From: Lewinellaceae bacterium | GTDB taxonomy: Bacteria; Bacteroidota; Bacteroidia; Chitinophagales; Saprospiraceae | Direction of reading: 5' to 3' | Length of the DNA: 64,000 nucleotides | NCBI GenBank assembly: GCA_020636195.1 | Contig: JACJYH010000003.1 | Coordinates: forward strand, 124,001 to 188,000 | Shown here: positions 56,161 to 63,777 of the stretch, in pieces | Layout: every line of letters begins with the position of its first letter | How positions within the stretch are numbered: position 1 is the first letter of the stretch | The notes under the pieces: generated by a model | What the model was told of the DNA's origin: nothing | Database searches by the model: none | The model's input: only the letters and a program-made list of their open reading frames with translations | Program-made: the position numbers and the translations under genes

Positions 56161-56468
56161 GATTTGAAAATTTGGCGATTTGATGATTTGATGATTTGAA
56201 AATTTGGCGATTTGATGATTTGACGATTTGATGATTTGATGATTTGATGATTTGATGATTTGAAAATGTGCTGATTTGATGATTTGAAAATTTGGCGATT
56301 TAATGATTTGAAGATATGCCGATTTGATGATTTGAAAATTTGGCGATTTAATGATTTGAAGATATGCCGATTTGATGATTTGAAAATTAATTTTCAAATT
56401 ACCTCATTTTCAAATCTTCAAATTATATTCATCTTCAAATTATATACATTTTCAAATCTTCAAATTAT
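56161..56468. repeat. Repeat tract downstream of paralog 2
   Basis: 56161-56388 holds direct repeats of the type GATTTGATGATTTGAAAATTTGGC with variants (GAAGATATGCC), 56389-56468 the inverted form (TTTTCAAATTACCTCATTTTC, TTCAAATTATATTCATCTTC). Same architecture as the tracts at 50.4-51.2 kb, but without a gene inside. The inverted part reaches into the last codon and stop of paralog 2. Apparent reading frames here come from the repeats only. Confidence 0.8.
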
Positions 56469-59400
56469 ATATTCACCTGTATCGTCGCTGTACCACACTC
56501 AGGTGTAGGACATTGTGTTGCCGGGACGCAATCCATCGGAGATATCACTTGGATTTGTGATGTACATCCTGATGTAACACTATCTGTCAATGTCAAGGTA
56601 TAGGTTGCTCCCGAACCTCCCGTGCCAGGCCCCAATGTAAAATACGTCAATGCGCCATATGTTCCACTCGTCGGTGTTATCGTCGTTCCACCATTTACAC
56701 TCACATTGTAGGTTGTTAATGATGTATTGCTATTATATGCCACCATCCCTATTCTCAGTCTATTGTCTGTCATCAAACTAGGTGTACCATTATCCAAACA
56801 CTCTAAACTCTGAATTGTAATTGTATTGATGTTACAACAGTTCGTTGGTGTGTCTAGGGTGACTTGACATACGCCTGTGCAACTTGTCGATGTATTGGTC
56901 ACCGTCACCATATATGTACCACCTGTTAGATTATTCACTGTCGCAGTGGTGGCTCCTGTATTCCACACATAGCTGTATGTCCCTGCCGGACTTGGCACTA
57001 CTGTGACTGAGCCACCATTGAGAGTAGCACAGCTTGGTTGACTGTTCACTGTTATACTACATGTAGGATTTACGGTACCATTTGCAACTACAGCCTGACA
57101 AGTAGCTGTACAGCCCGGAAGAAAATCATCCGTCACTGTTACGGTATAGGTACCTGCAGCTTTTCCTGTGATACTACTTGTTGTCTCACCACTGCTCCAC
57201 AAGTATGTGACATTTCCTTGAGCACCTGTTACTATGGTAGTAGCCGACCCATTAGGCGGCGTACAGCTCGTTTGCGGCAAAGGATTACATGTAATGCCTA
57301 CGGTACAAGTGGGTGCTGGTGTAAACCCAAAATCAAAGGTATGGTTATTGGCCCCTGCTATAGGAATATCCGTCGTCAATACTGTCACTTCAGCATTATT
57401 GCCTACTAATAGTCCATCGCTATCTCTTAAATCTCCATTGCTTGTAGCATCTGCATTGGCGACTGTGAGTGTATTTGTGCCCAATGCACCCTGCTTACTT
57501 CCTCCTTGTACATTCGGTATCCTTACGATATATTGCATGTTGGCCATCAATTGCGTGATATTATATATCGCTGATGATGTAGATGTGCCTGCTCCATTAC
57601 TAAAGTAATAGTTCCCTGTTGCATCCGTCGTCGCAGTAGCGATCACCGTTCCATTCTTTACTAATTGCACGGTTACTCCACTGAGAGCAGCTTCTCCTGC
57701 ATCCTGAATGCCATCGCCATCGGTGTCCACCCACACTCGGTTGCCTATCTCGATGGGCGCTGTACCTGTTGCTAATTCAGGGTCACCAATACCTGCTGCC
57801 TTACCAAATGCACTTGCGTCAATGGCTACATATAACGTCAATGCATCTTGTACAGTACCATCAGAATTACTATACCATCTTACCCCTCCTGATTCCCAAG
57901 CATCTTTCGGGTCGAATACTGAATTGACCACCTCACCAGAACCTGGCCAAAGCGCCAACCCTCCTAATGAGTTTTCATCATGATTGCTCGGATCTAGGGA
58001 TGCACCGTAAGTTCCAGCCCCCAATTGAAATCTATCTTGAAAATAATATTCTCCTCCTCCGGGCCCATCACCATTTCCCGATCCACCTGTGGTCAAAGTA
58101 CCTGCAGTACCATTATTTTCTAAAACAAAAGTACCATTATTGTTGAATACCCTTAGGATATCACCAGGAGCTGTACCGTATTCAGCTGGATTTCCTGTTG
58201 GCGTTAGATTTTGAGTACCCACTTGGTGTCCTTCTCGATCACAAAACCCTAGAATCATAGAACCATCAATGTCAAATTCAATATCTGTCAACATGGGTTG
58301 AGGATAATATGGTTTTGTATCAGAAAAATTAAGTATCATGTCACTCCATGACCTCGCCCAAGGGTGCCAAGATGAAATACTTAATGCATTGTTTGTTCCA
58401 TTTGGATCAGTATACGGATAGCTTGCTGTCGCTGCTGAACCTACATTCAAATTGGCATTTCTATTAAATGTCAGAGGCATCTCGAATACTTGTGTCCACA
58501 CTGCTCCACCCGGTGCTGTTGATCCATTCGTCTTATAAACGGTCGCTTTAAGATTATTTCTATTTACCGCAGAAGAAGGATTGGTTAAATCAGTAACACC
58601 ATCGCATACTCCACCAACATAAATTTCACCTCTATAATATTTCAATGCAAAAGGTCGAAAAGTGCTATTGGTGCAAGGGTTTGGCAATGAAGAATATGCT
58701 ACTATCTGGCTTGCACTTGTAGGCGCTGTGCCAGTACTTCCCACTTCTATCCTCCAAACCTTTCTGTCGTTGAGATTCACAGTATATAGGTATTGCCCAT
58801 CATCTGAAACATCCAAATCTCCTAAGCCGGATGTGCCCACTGCTGTCACCATGTTTGAATCATAGTTGGGTTGTGTTTTGTCACCACCACCAGGAGAAAA
58901 ATCCCGCACCGGACTTCCGGCATTAAATGCAGGATTCACCGCTTGAAGATTCACAAAGCTACTTGTATTACCAGTACCTGCTACAGTTTTTCCGGATGTA
59001 GTGACATATATTCCATTTGGACCTAATGGGCCCCAATTTGAATGTCGTTTTCCAAACGATGCAAAGAAGTACTTATCTGATTGTCTATGGTACGCTTCTC
59101 CCCATACCGCTCCCACTTGCCCTGCAGTACCTATCACGGTCTTATTGCTCGTTTCATAATTAAAGGCAACTAATGCATCCCCTTGAGCTGCACTACTACC
59201 GGCAACTAAGTTATCTCCATTGACAAAACATGAAACAGCTATCCTTGGGTTATCCATTGAGTAATCAGATGGATAATTTATTCCAAAATTAGCTGTGGTA
59301 CTCGCCGCTGAGTAAAACTGAACCGAAGTATTGCTTCCTGATCCTTTGACAGAGCTATAGTCTGTTGTCTGAAACCCTGTAAACTCAATCCTTAAAGGTA

Positions 59401-59638
59401 AGGTCAGCCCCGTAAATGAATACGCTCCACTACTATTCGTTGTTGTACTTCCTACTTGGGTACCAGCAGAATTATATGCTTTGACCATGACCCCACTTAC
59501 AAATGGCTCGTTAAAGGTAGCGGTGTTGTTCTTGACCCCATTGGAGTTGAAGTCCCTAAATACTATTCCGGAAATTTGTCCATAACTTACCAAAGTATAG
59601 GACAGTGAGAGTAAAATAAATAAAAATCTTGCTTTCAT
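56465..59638 (-). CDS. SdrD_B-type secreted protein, paralog 2
   Basis: 1057 residues from the ATG at 59638. Signal peptide MKARFLFILLSLSYTLVSYG, then an SdrD_B-like domain (ISGIVFRDFNSNGVKNN), a propeller-like domain of about 500 residues (LDVSDDGQYLYTVNLNDRKVWRIEV, GGEYYFQDRF), a second SdrD_B (IGNRVWVDTDGDGIQDAGE, about 640-760), two Ig-like units (SGETTSSITGKAAGTYTVTV) and a Cys-rich end (CCNINTITIQSLECLDNG...CPTPECGTATIQVN). It has a good promoter. No T9SS sorting domain follows, and the stop codon lies at the edge of the repeat tract, so the original C-terminus may have been lost. The intact counterpart of paralog 1. Confidence 0.82.
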   Translation of the reverse strand: MKARFLFILLSLSYTLVSYGQISGIVFRDFNSNGVKNNTATFNEPFVSGVMVKAYNSAGTQVGSTTTNSSGAYSFTGLTLPLRIEFTGFQTTDYSSVKGSGSNTSVQFYSAASTTANFGINYPSDYSMDNPRIAVSCFVNGDNLVAGSSAAQGDALVAFNYETSNKTVIGTAGQVGAVWGEAYHRQSDKYFFASFGKRHSNWGPLGPNGIYVTTSGKTVAGTGNTSSFVNLQAVNPAFNAGSPVRDFSPGGGDKTQPNYDSNMVTAVGTSGLGDLDVSDDGQYLYTVNLNDRKVWRIEVGSTGTAPTSASQIVAYSSLPNPCTNSTFRPFALKYYRGEIYVGGVCDGVTDLTNPSSAVNRNNLKATVYKTNGSTAPGGAVWTQVFEMPLTFNRNANLNVGSAATASYPYTDPNGTNNALSISSWHPWARSWSDMILNFSDTKPYYPQPMLTDIEFDIDGSMILGFCDREGHQVGTQNLTPTGNPAEYGTAPGDILRVFNNNGTFVLENNGTAGTLTTGGSGNGDGPGGGEYYFQDRFQLGAGTYGASLDPSNHDENSLGGLALWPGSGEVVNSVFDPKDAWESGGVRWYSNSDGTVQDALTLYVAIDASAFGKAAGIGDPELATGTAPIEIGNRVWVDTDGDGIQDAGEAALSGVTVQLVKNGTVIATATTDATGNYYFSNGAGTSTSSAIYNITQLMANMQYIVRIPNVQGGSKQGALGTNTLTVANADATSNGDLRDSDGLLVGNNAEVTVLTTDIPIAGANNHTFDFGFTPAPTCTVGITCNPLPQTSCTPPNGSATTIVTGAQGNVTYLWSSGETTSSITGKAAGTYTVTVTDDFLPGCTATCQAVVANGTVNPTCSITVNSQPSCATLNGGSVTVVPSPAGTYSYVWNTGATTATVNNLTGGTYMVTVTNTSTSCTGVCQVTLDTPTNCCNINTITIQSLECLDNGTPSLMTDNRLRIGMVAYNSNTSLTTYNVSVNGGTTITPTSGTYGALTYFTLGPGTGGSGATYTLTLTDSVTSGCTSQIQVISPMDCVPATQCPTPECGTATIQVNI

Positions 59639-59666
59639 ATTAAAATGTATTAGAATGATATCAAAC

Positions 59667-59774
59667 ACCCATTATTGGGTTACGTCTTATGGTTCTATTA
59701 CATTTTCATCCTAAAGATAGTCAGGATGTTTTAGATGGTGCTGCAAATGTATATACTTTTTTTTTAATATCAAA
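59667..59774 (-). promoter_or_regulatory. Promoter and leader of paralog 2
   Basis: TTTG (59774-59771), 19 bases, TACATTTG (59751-59744): full consensus. The spacer contains nine consecutive A on the transcribed strand (T at 59757-59765). The leader of about 100 bases has two small hairpins, CATCCT/AGGATG arms (59707-59712, 59723-59728) and ACCCA-TTAT-TGGGT (59667-59680), both kept in paralog 1, where the loop of the second is CTAT. Confidence 0.65.
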
Positions 59775-60086
59775 ATAAAAATATTAAAAAAAATTCAAAT
59801 ACATAGTTTGCAGTGATTATTTAGGGAAATAAAATCTAAAAGCTTCCACTTTAATTGGTATGGTTAAATTAACACGGAATAAAAAATTACTTTAAAATAA
59901 AACAAAATACTAAGTGTGAGGCATTGTTGTGGGAAGATTTGAAAAATAACGTATTGTCTAAATTAAAGGTGATAGGTCATGGCTTCAAAAGGTACAAAGC
60001 AAAAAAGTGAATATGTACATAATTAAAATTTTTTCATTTTTATCCATCATTTACTGAAATTAAAGTGGCGTGATTCAATGGTTTTG
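59775..60086. other. Intergenic region left of the hairpin array
   Basis: About 310 AT-rich bases between the promoter of paralog 2 and the first terminator hairpin of the array. No gene, repeat or strong hairpin is seen. Confidence 0.3.
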
Positions 60087-60093
60087 ATAAAAA

Positions 60094-60230
60094 AAGGGGC
60101 ATAAAGCCCCTTGAAAAAAAAACAAATCATTCAAAGTCTGTCAATAGACCGTAAAAACAAAAAAATATGCATCATTACCACACCATATTCAATAAATCCA
60201 AGCAAACAAAAATCGTCATGGGTGATAACT
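60094..60230 (-). ncRNA. Predicted small RNA, array member 1
   Basis: The minus-strand 3' end is an intrinsic terminator: AAGGGGC, loop TTTAT, GCCCCTT, then a T run (60112-60088). 111 bases upstream of it on the transcript (60221-60227) lies the conserved GGTGATA (plus-strand reading), at the same distance as in members 2-4. Its pairing partner is imperfect here (ATCATTACC at 60171-60179). No reading frame of note. Transcription is inferred; no clear promoter is seen. Confidence 0.45.
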
Positions 60231-60314
60231 CGAAAACCAATTTTAAAACCACCTAATCCTTAGCACTCGAATAATTCAAATGTTTTGGCAACAAAGCTTT
60301 TTAAAAATCAACTT

Positions 60315-60352
60315 AGAGTATGTTTAAATTTATCCTTTTGCAAGAAAATTTA
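60315..60352. repeat. Partial copy of the AGAGTATGTTTAAATTT element end
   Basis: AGAGTATGTTTAAATTTATC continues with CTTTTGCAAGAAAAT, as at 12564 and, with changes, 63444. No second end is found. It lies between array members 1 and 2. Confidence 0.5.
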
Positions 60353-60540
60353 TTGTGATGTCTTCATTTGAATAGCTACTTATTTTTACTATAAACCATC
60401 CACCTAACATTTAGTAACAGTCTAGCAATCAACTACACTTCATTAAGTAAATACTCTACCATCAAACTGATCGCAATTCTAAAATTTCATTTGCTGAATT
60501 AATTATTTATACGAAAGCAGTGGCACTCAATACACAAATG
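60353..60540. other. Spacer between array members 1 and 2
   Basis: AT-rich; nothing seen. Confidence 0.3.
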
Positions 60541-60544
60541 GAAA

Positions 60545-60690
60545 AAGGGGCATAAAGCCCCTTGAAAATAATAACTACACAATCAGGTTCTTCAATCAAC
60601 TGCCAAAACTGAAAAAGCATGATTGGCTATCACCTGAGATAACATTTTGATAGCAATACACCATTGTTCTCAGGTGATAAGCATGAAACC
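60545..60690 (-). ncRNA. Predicted small RNA, array member 2
   Basis: Terminator AAGGGGC-TTTAT-GCCCCTT plus T run at the 3' end (60563-60541). In the 5' part a perfect 12-base-pair stem: TATCACCTGAGA at 60628-60639 and TCTCAGGTGATA at 60668-60679, with a 28-base loop. Between stem and terminator, the block ACTGAAAAAGCATGA (60609-60623) and the AATAACTA..CAATCA block next to the terminator are shared with member 4 (partly with 3). This is the best-formed member. Confidence 0.55.
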
Positions 60691-60901
60691 GATACTAGAA
60701 AAAACTTATCGATTGAAACACATATGCTAGTAAAATGTTTCAACTATTAATGAAGATTTTTATTTATTTTTCGCAAAATGATGATATATCGAAGTTTTTT
60801 AAAAATTCCTCATTTCCACAATTTTTAGGCTGTATTTGAATCCTTCCTATTGCTCAATCAAATATGAATTTAGTTTTACAATATGGACGCTAAAGTAGAA
60901 A

Positions 60902-61040
60902 AGGGGCATACAGCCCCTAAAAATATAACGACACAAGCAAGATTTTCAATTATACGCAGTTAATACATGAGCATGACCTTCTATCACCCGACACAACATT
61001 TTGATGAGTAAAAAGCAATTCTTCTAGGTGATATGCAAAT
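60902..61040 (-). ncRNA. Predicted small RNA, array member 3
   Basis: Terminator AGGGGC-TGTAT-GCCCCT with a shorter T run (60918-60898). Stem arms TATCACC (60982-60988) and GGTGATA (61027-61033). The block ATACATGAGCATGACC resembles that of member 2. CAAATATC just beyond the stem resembles a minus-strand -7 element with one mismatch; CAAA 23 bases further could be a -33 box. Confidence 0.5.
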
Positions 61041-61326
61041 ATCAGTGTTCAACCTTTATGCCACTTCAAACTTACTAAACAAAAACTATAAATTAAGGTG
61101 TTCCACAGAAAATGGGAGTAAGAGTAAACAGCAATCAATGATCGACAAAAATCACAGTTTCGTTATGATTATTCATTGATGTGACCTGATACGCTTTGGG
61201 GTACAAGAAATACCAATCACCACATTGAAAAAAATACGCTTTGGATACAAAAATCTACACTTTCGAATAGCAAACTGAAAGGAAATTATGTTCTCCTTTT
61301 CACAAATAAACCTTCATTGAATTAAA
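61041..61326. other. Spacer between array members 3 and 4
   Basis: About 285 bases without a gene or a clear repeat. Confidence 0.3.
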
Positions 61327-61465
61327 AAGGGGCAAACGCCCCTTGAATTTAATAACTAATCAATCAAACCTCTCAGTAAAATTTAATACTGAAAAAGGCT
61401 TGACCGCATATCACCTTGTAACTTATCTAGCAATGAAACACACAATTACTTTCAGGTGATATCAA
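61327..61465 (-). ncRNA. Predicted small RNA, array member 4
   Basis: Terminator AAGGGGC-GTTT-GCCCCTT plus T run (61344-61322). Perfect 9-base-pair stem: ATATCACCT at 61408-61416 and AGGTGATAT at 61454-61462. The blocks AATAACTAATCAATCA beside the terminator and ACTGAAAAAGGCTTGACC before the stem match member 2, while the loop differs. That pattern, stem kept and loop changed, suggests selection on structure. Confidence 0.55.
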
Positions 61466-61679
61466 TAAATACAATATTCAAAAAATGTGCCTTTGCACAA
61501 GCTATAAACATAAAGGTCATGCAAAATGTTTAGGCAAAAGTGCACCTTATAAACTGCTGTAAAGTTTGGTTGAAGTAGAATACACTCTTATACTGTATTC
61601 TTCTATGTAGGTTAGCCCCAATAAGGTTTTGAAAAAATGGTTGGTTAGAAAAAATCAATGAAAAATACAATAATAAAAA
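61466..61679. other. Spacer between array member 4 and the fifth terminator
   Basis: About 210 AT-rich bases; nothing that I can support. Confidence 0.3.
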
Positions 61680-61699
61680 AAGGGGACGTATATCCCCTT
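61676..61699 (-). terminator. Isolated intrinsic terminator (fifth hairpin of the series)
   Basis: On the minus strand AAGGGGA-TATACG-TCCCCTT followed by TTTTTTATT. It resembles the array terminators but the conserved TATCACC/GGTGATA stem is absent in the 220 bases to its right. It may end a further, diverged transcript or be a relic. Confidence 0.6.
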
Positions 61700-61920
61700 C
61701 CTGAAAAATCCTTTCAAACTCCCAAATGATAGGAATATCCAATTAAATTGGGTCTTGGATAAATTTGGTAATAATTATACTTCATCACCATGATCCATAA
61801 AACATCTTGCAAATATTGCACCATAAATTTCTATAGTGTCTCGATAACTTACTTTAGAGTGTACTTATTCAATAAGGTGGTGGCCAAGATGCAAGAACGA
61901 AGCACCAAGACGACAAATGA

Positions 61921-61943
61921 AAAAGGGGCTTGATGCCCCTTTA
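61921..61943 (-). terminator. Intrinsic terminator of the Kazal-like protein gene
   Basis: AAAGGGGC-ATCAA-GCCCCTTT followed by TTCATTT on the minus strand (hairpin 61922-61942), 19 bases after the stop codon. It has the same arm sequence as the small-RNA terminators, so those modules may derive from such gene ends. Confidence 0.75.
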
Positions 61944-61960
61944 CTAAATAATTCAAAATA

Positions 61961-63322
61961 TTAATCAATTTTAACTACTTTTAGTGATTTCTGCCCATTT
62001 AAGGTGGACATGGTCAATATGAATATGCCTGATTTTGATGATGACATGTCAAAAGAATAAGACTGTCTTCCCACACTTAAATGATGCGATTGACGGTAGG
62101 TAATTCTACCATTGATGTCTCGCAAAGTAACGGTAACATCATTGACGCTTTCTGTTTCAATAGAATACACCAAGGTAGAACTCACTGGGTTTGACTGTAA
62201 AGATATTGTGGTATTCGATATTTTATTTATTTCTTTCGTATCTGTTGTTATATTGCGAATTGAATTATACAGATTGAACACACTAGATCCTGCCGTATTA
62301 TTATTGAAACCAAGAGAATCACAATTTGTAATAATATACTCAATGAAAGCTGAATCTGAATCAAAAGTAGGTGCGTTTAAAATACATTCAGGTAGTGTAA
62401 GTCCACATGATTCACTGATCATCAATAAAGCTTCTTGGAAGGTCGTTGTGCTTTCTATATTTAAATTTTGAATACATTCCAAAATTTCATCATCAATTTC
62501 AGGATCGTCCATCAATGGATTGCAAAGAGAGTCTTCTACAACTGTCCATCCCCAACAGGTAGCTACACAAGCGTTTGGAGCTGACCATGTATGTCCGACA
62601 CTGTCTATTGCACAAATAAAAGGTTCATCTTCGTTGATTACACAATCACAGTCACCCCACGGATTACTGAAGCAGTCTCCGTCTTCTACTACTGTCAGCC
62701 CCCAACATGCGGCCAAACAAGCACTAGGAACAGGAAAGATATTTCCGGAGCTGTCTTGCGCACATACATAAGTGCTGTCTGGTTCAGGACAGTTACAGTC
62801 GCCCCAAGGATTGCTGAAACAGTCACCATCTTCTACTACGGTCAGCCCCCAACATGCGGCCAAACAAGCACTTGGAACAGGAAAGATATTTCCGGAGCTG
62901 TCTTGCGCACATACATAAGTGCTGTCTGGTTCAGGACAGTTACAGTCACCCCACGGATTACTGAAGCAGTCTCCATCTTCAATTACGGTAAATCCCCAAC
63001 ATGCAGCTAAACATGCATTTGGAACAGGAAAAATAATACCAAAACTATCTTGTGCACATACGAAGGTGCTGTCAGGTTCAGGACAGTTACAGTTGCTCCA
63101 TAAAGTATTATAATTACAAAGAGTTGAATCTGTCACTACAGTAAATCCAAAGCATTCCGCAAAACAAGCGTTTGGAAACTCAGAATAAATAGTATCACTT
63201 TCACTTATTTGAAAGGCACAAACCGGGTCATATACCGACGGGCAAGGACAATTATTCTGACCAAAGGATTGCAAAGCAAACCAAGAAAACAAAAGGGAAA
63301 AGATTATGTTCTTAGAGTTCAT
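61961..63322 (-). CDS. Secreted Kazal-like repeat protein with T9SS sorting domain
   Basis: 453 residues. Signal peptide MNSKNIIFSLLFSWFALQSFGQ, then five Cys-rich units of about 49 residues. The first is a good Kazal-type pattern (CPCPSVYDPVCAF, then NACFAECFGF); the next four are diverged (CNCPEPDSTYVCAQDSSG, SACLAACWGLTVVEDGDC). Kazal domains inhibit serine proteases or serve in structure; no specificity can be read. A linker region follows, and a type A T9SS sorting domain ends the protein (LQSNPVSSTLVYSI, VTLRDINGRITY, FILTMSTLNGQKSLKVVKI). Units 3 and 4 are almost identical in DNA (147 bases each), a recent duplication. Confidence 0.8.
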   Translation of the reverse strand: MNSKNIIFSLLFSWFALQSFGQNNCPCPSVYDPVCAFQISESDTIYSEFPNACFAECFGFTVVTDSTLCNYNTLWSNCNCPEPDSTFVCAQDSFGIIFPVPNACLAACWGFTVIEDGDCFSNPWGDCNCPEPDSTYVCAQDSSGNIFPVPSACLAACWGLTVVEDGDCFSNPWGDCNCPEPDSTYVCAQDSSGNIFPVPSACLAACWGLTVVEDGDCFSNPWGDCDCVINEDEPFICAIDSVGHTWSAPNACVATCWGWTVVEDSLCNPLMDDPEIDDEILECIQNLNIESTTTFQEALLMISESCGLTLPECILNAPTFDSDSAFIEYIITNCDSLGFNNNTAGSSVFNLYNSIRNITTDTKEINKISNTTISLQSNPVSSTLVYSIETESVNDVTVTLRDINGRITYRQSHHLSVGRQSYSFDMSSSKSGIFILTMSTLNGQKSLKVVKID

Positions 63323-63443
63323 AAAAATGAATTTAGAAATTAAAAAAGTTTGATTTCTTATATTCTTAGTAAGTTTTCATTTTTTCGTTGCATCGACAAC
63401 CGGTTTTTTTTAAAAATTTTGATATCATTGTTCCAAGCCATTC
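63323..63443. other. Upstream region of the Kazal-like gene
   Basis: About 120 AT-rich bases; no consensus promoter found on the minus strand. Confidence 0.3.
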
Positions 63444-63604
63444 AGAGTATGTTTCAAATTTATACTTTAGCTAGAAAATGTTGTATTTTGGCTACAAATT
63501 CGTTAAATTTTTCATCGAATTGCCCACATTCGGCTGCAAAATTTACCTTTTTTCGCTCAAAATGTTCCATTTTATTATCCAAAAACAAAATTTAAACATA
63601 CTCT
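63444..63604. mobile_element. MITE-like element with terminal inverted repeats
   Basis: 161 bases. Left end AGAGTATGTTTCAAATTTAT, right end in reverse AGAGTATGTTTAAATTTTGT: inverted repeats of about 17 bases with one difference. There is no coding capacity. Single-end relatives stand at 9175, 12564 and 60315. No exact target duplication is visible at the flanks. The parent transposase is not in the window. Confidence 0.6.
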
Positions 63605-63777
63605 TAATTTCAGAAGTTTAAAAAGCAATTTCGAGAAGTGATTTTTAGATGAAATATTTCAGAATTTTATCTACCTATTGATCACTAAAATACCCATCAT
63701 ACCAAAATTTCATAAAATTACATTACGATGCAACGTTTTCAGAGGCTATTTATAACTATATGTACAATAATTTTCAA

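Noticed and set aside
60081..61945. Series of hairpins as plain terminators of lost genes
   Set aside because: Not fully excluded, but members 1-4 share the distal GGTGATA arm at a constant distance and further blocks, which terminators alone would not explain.
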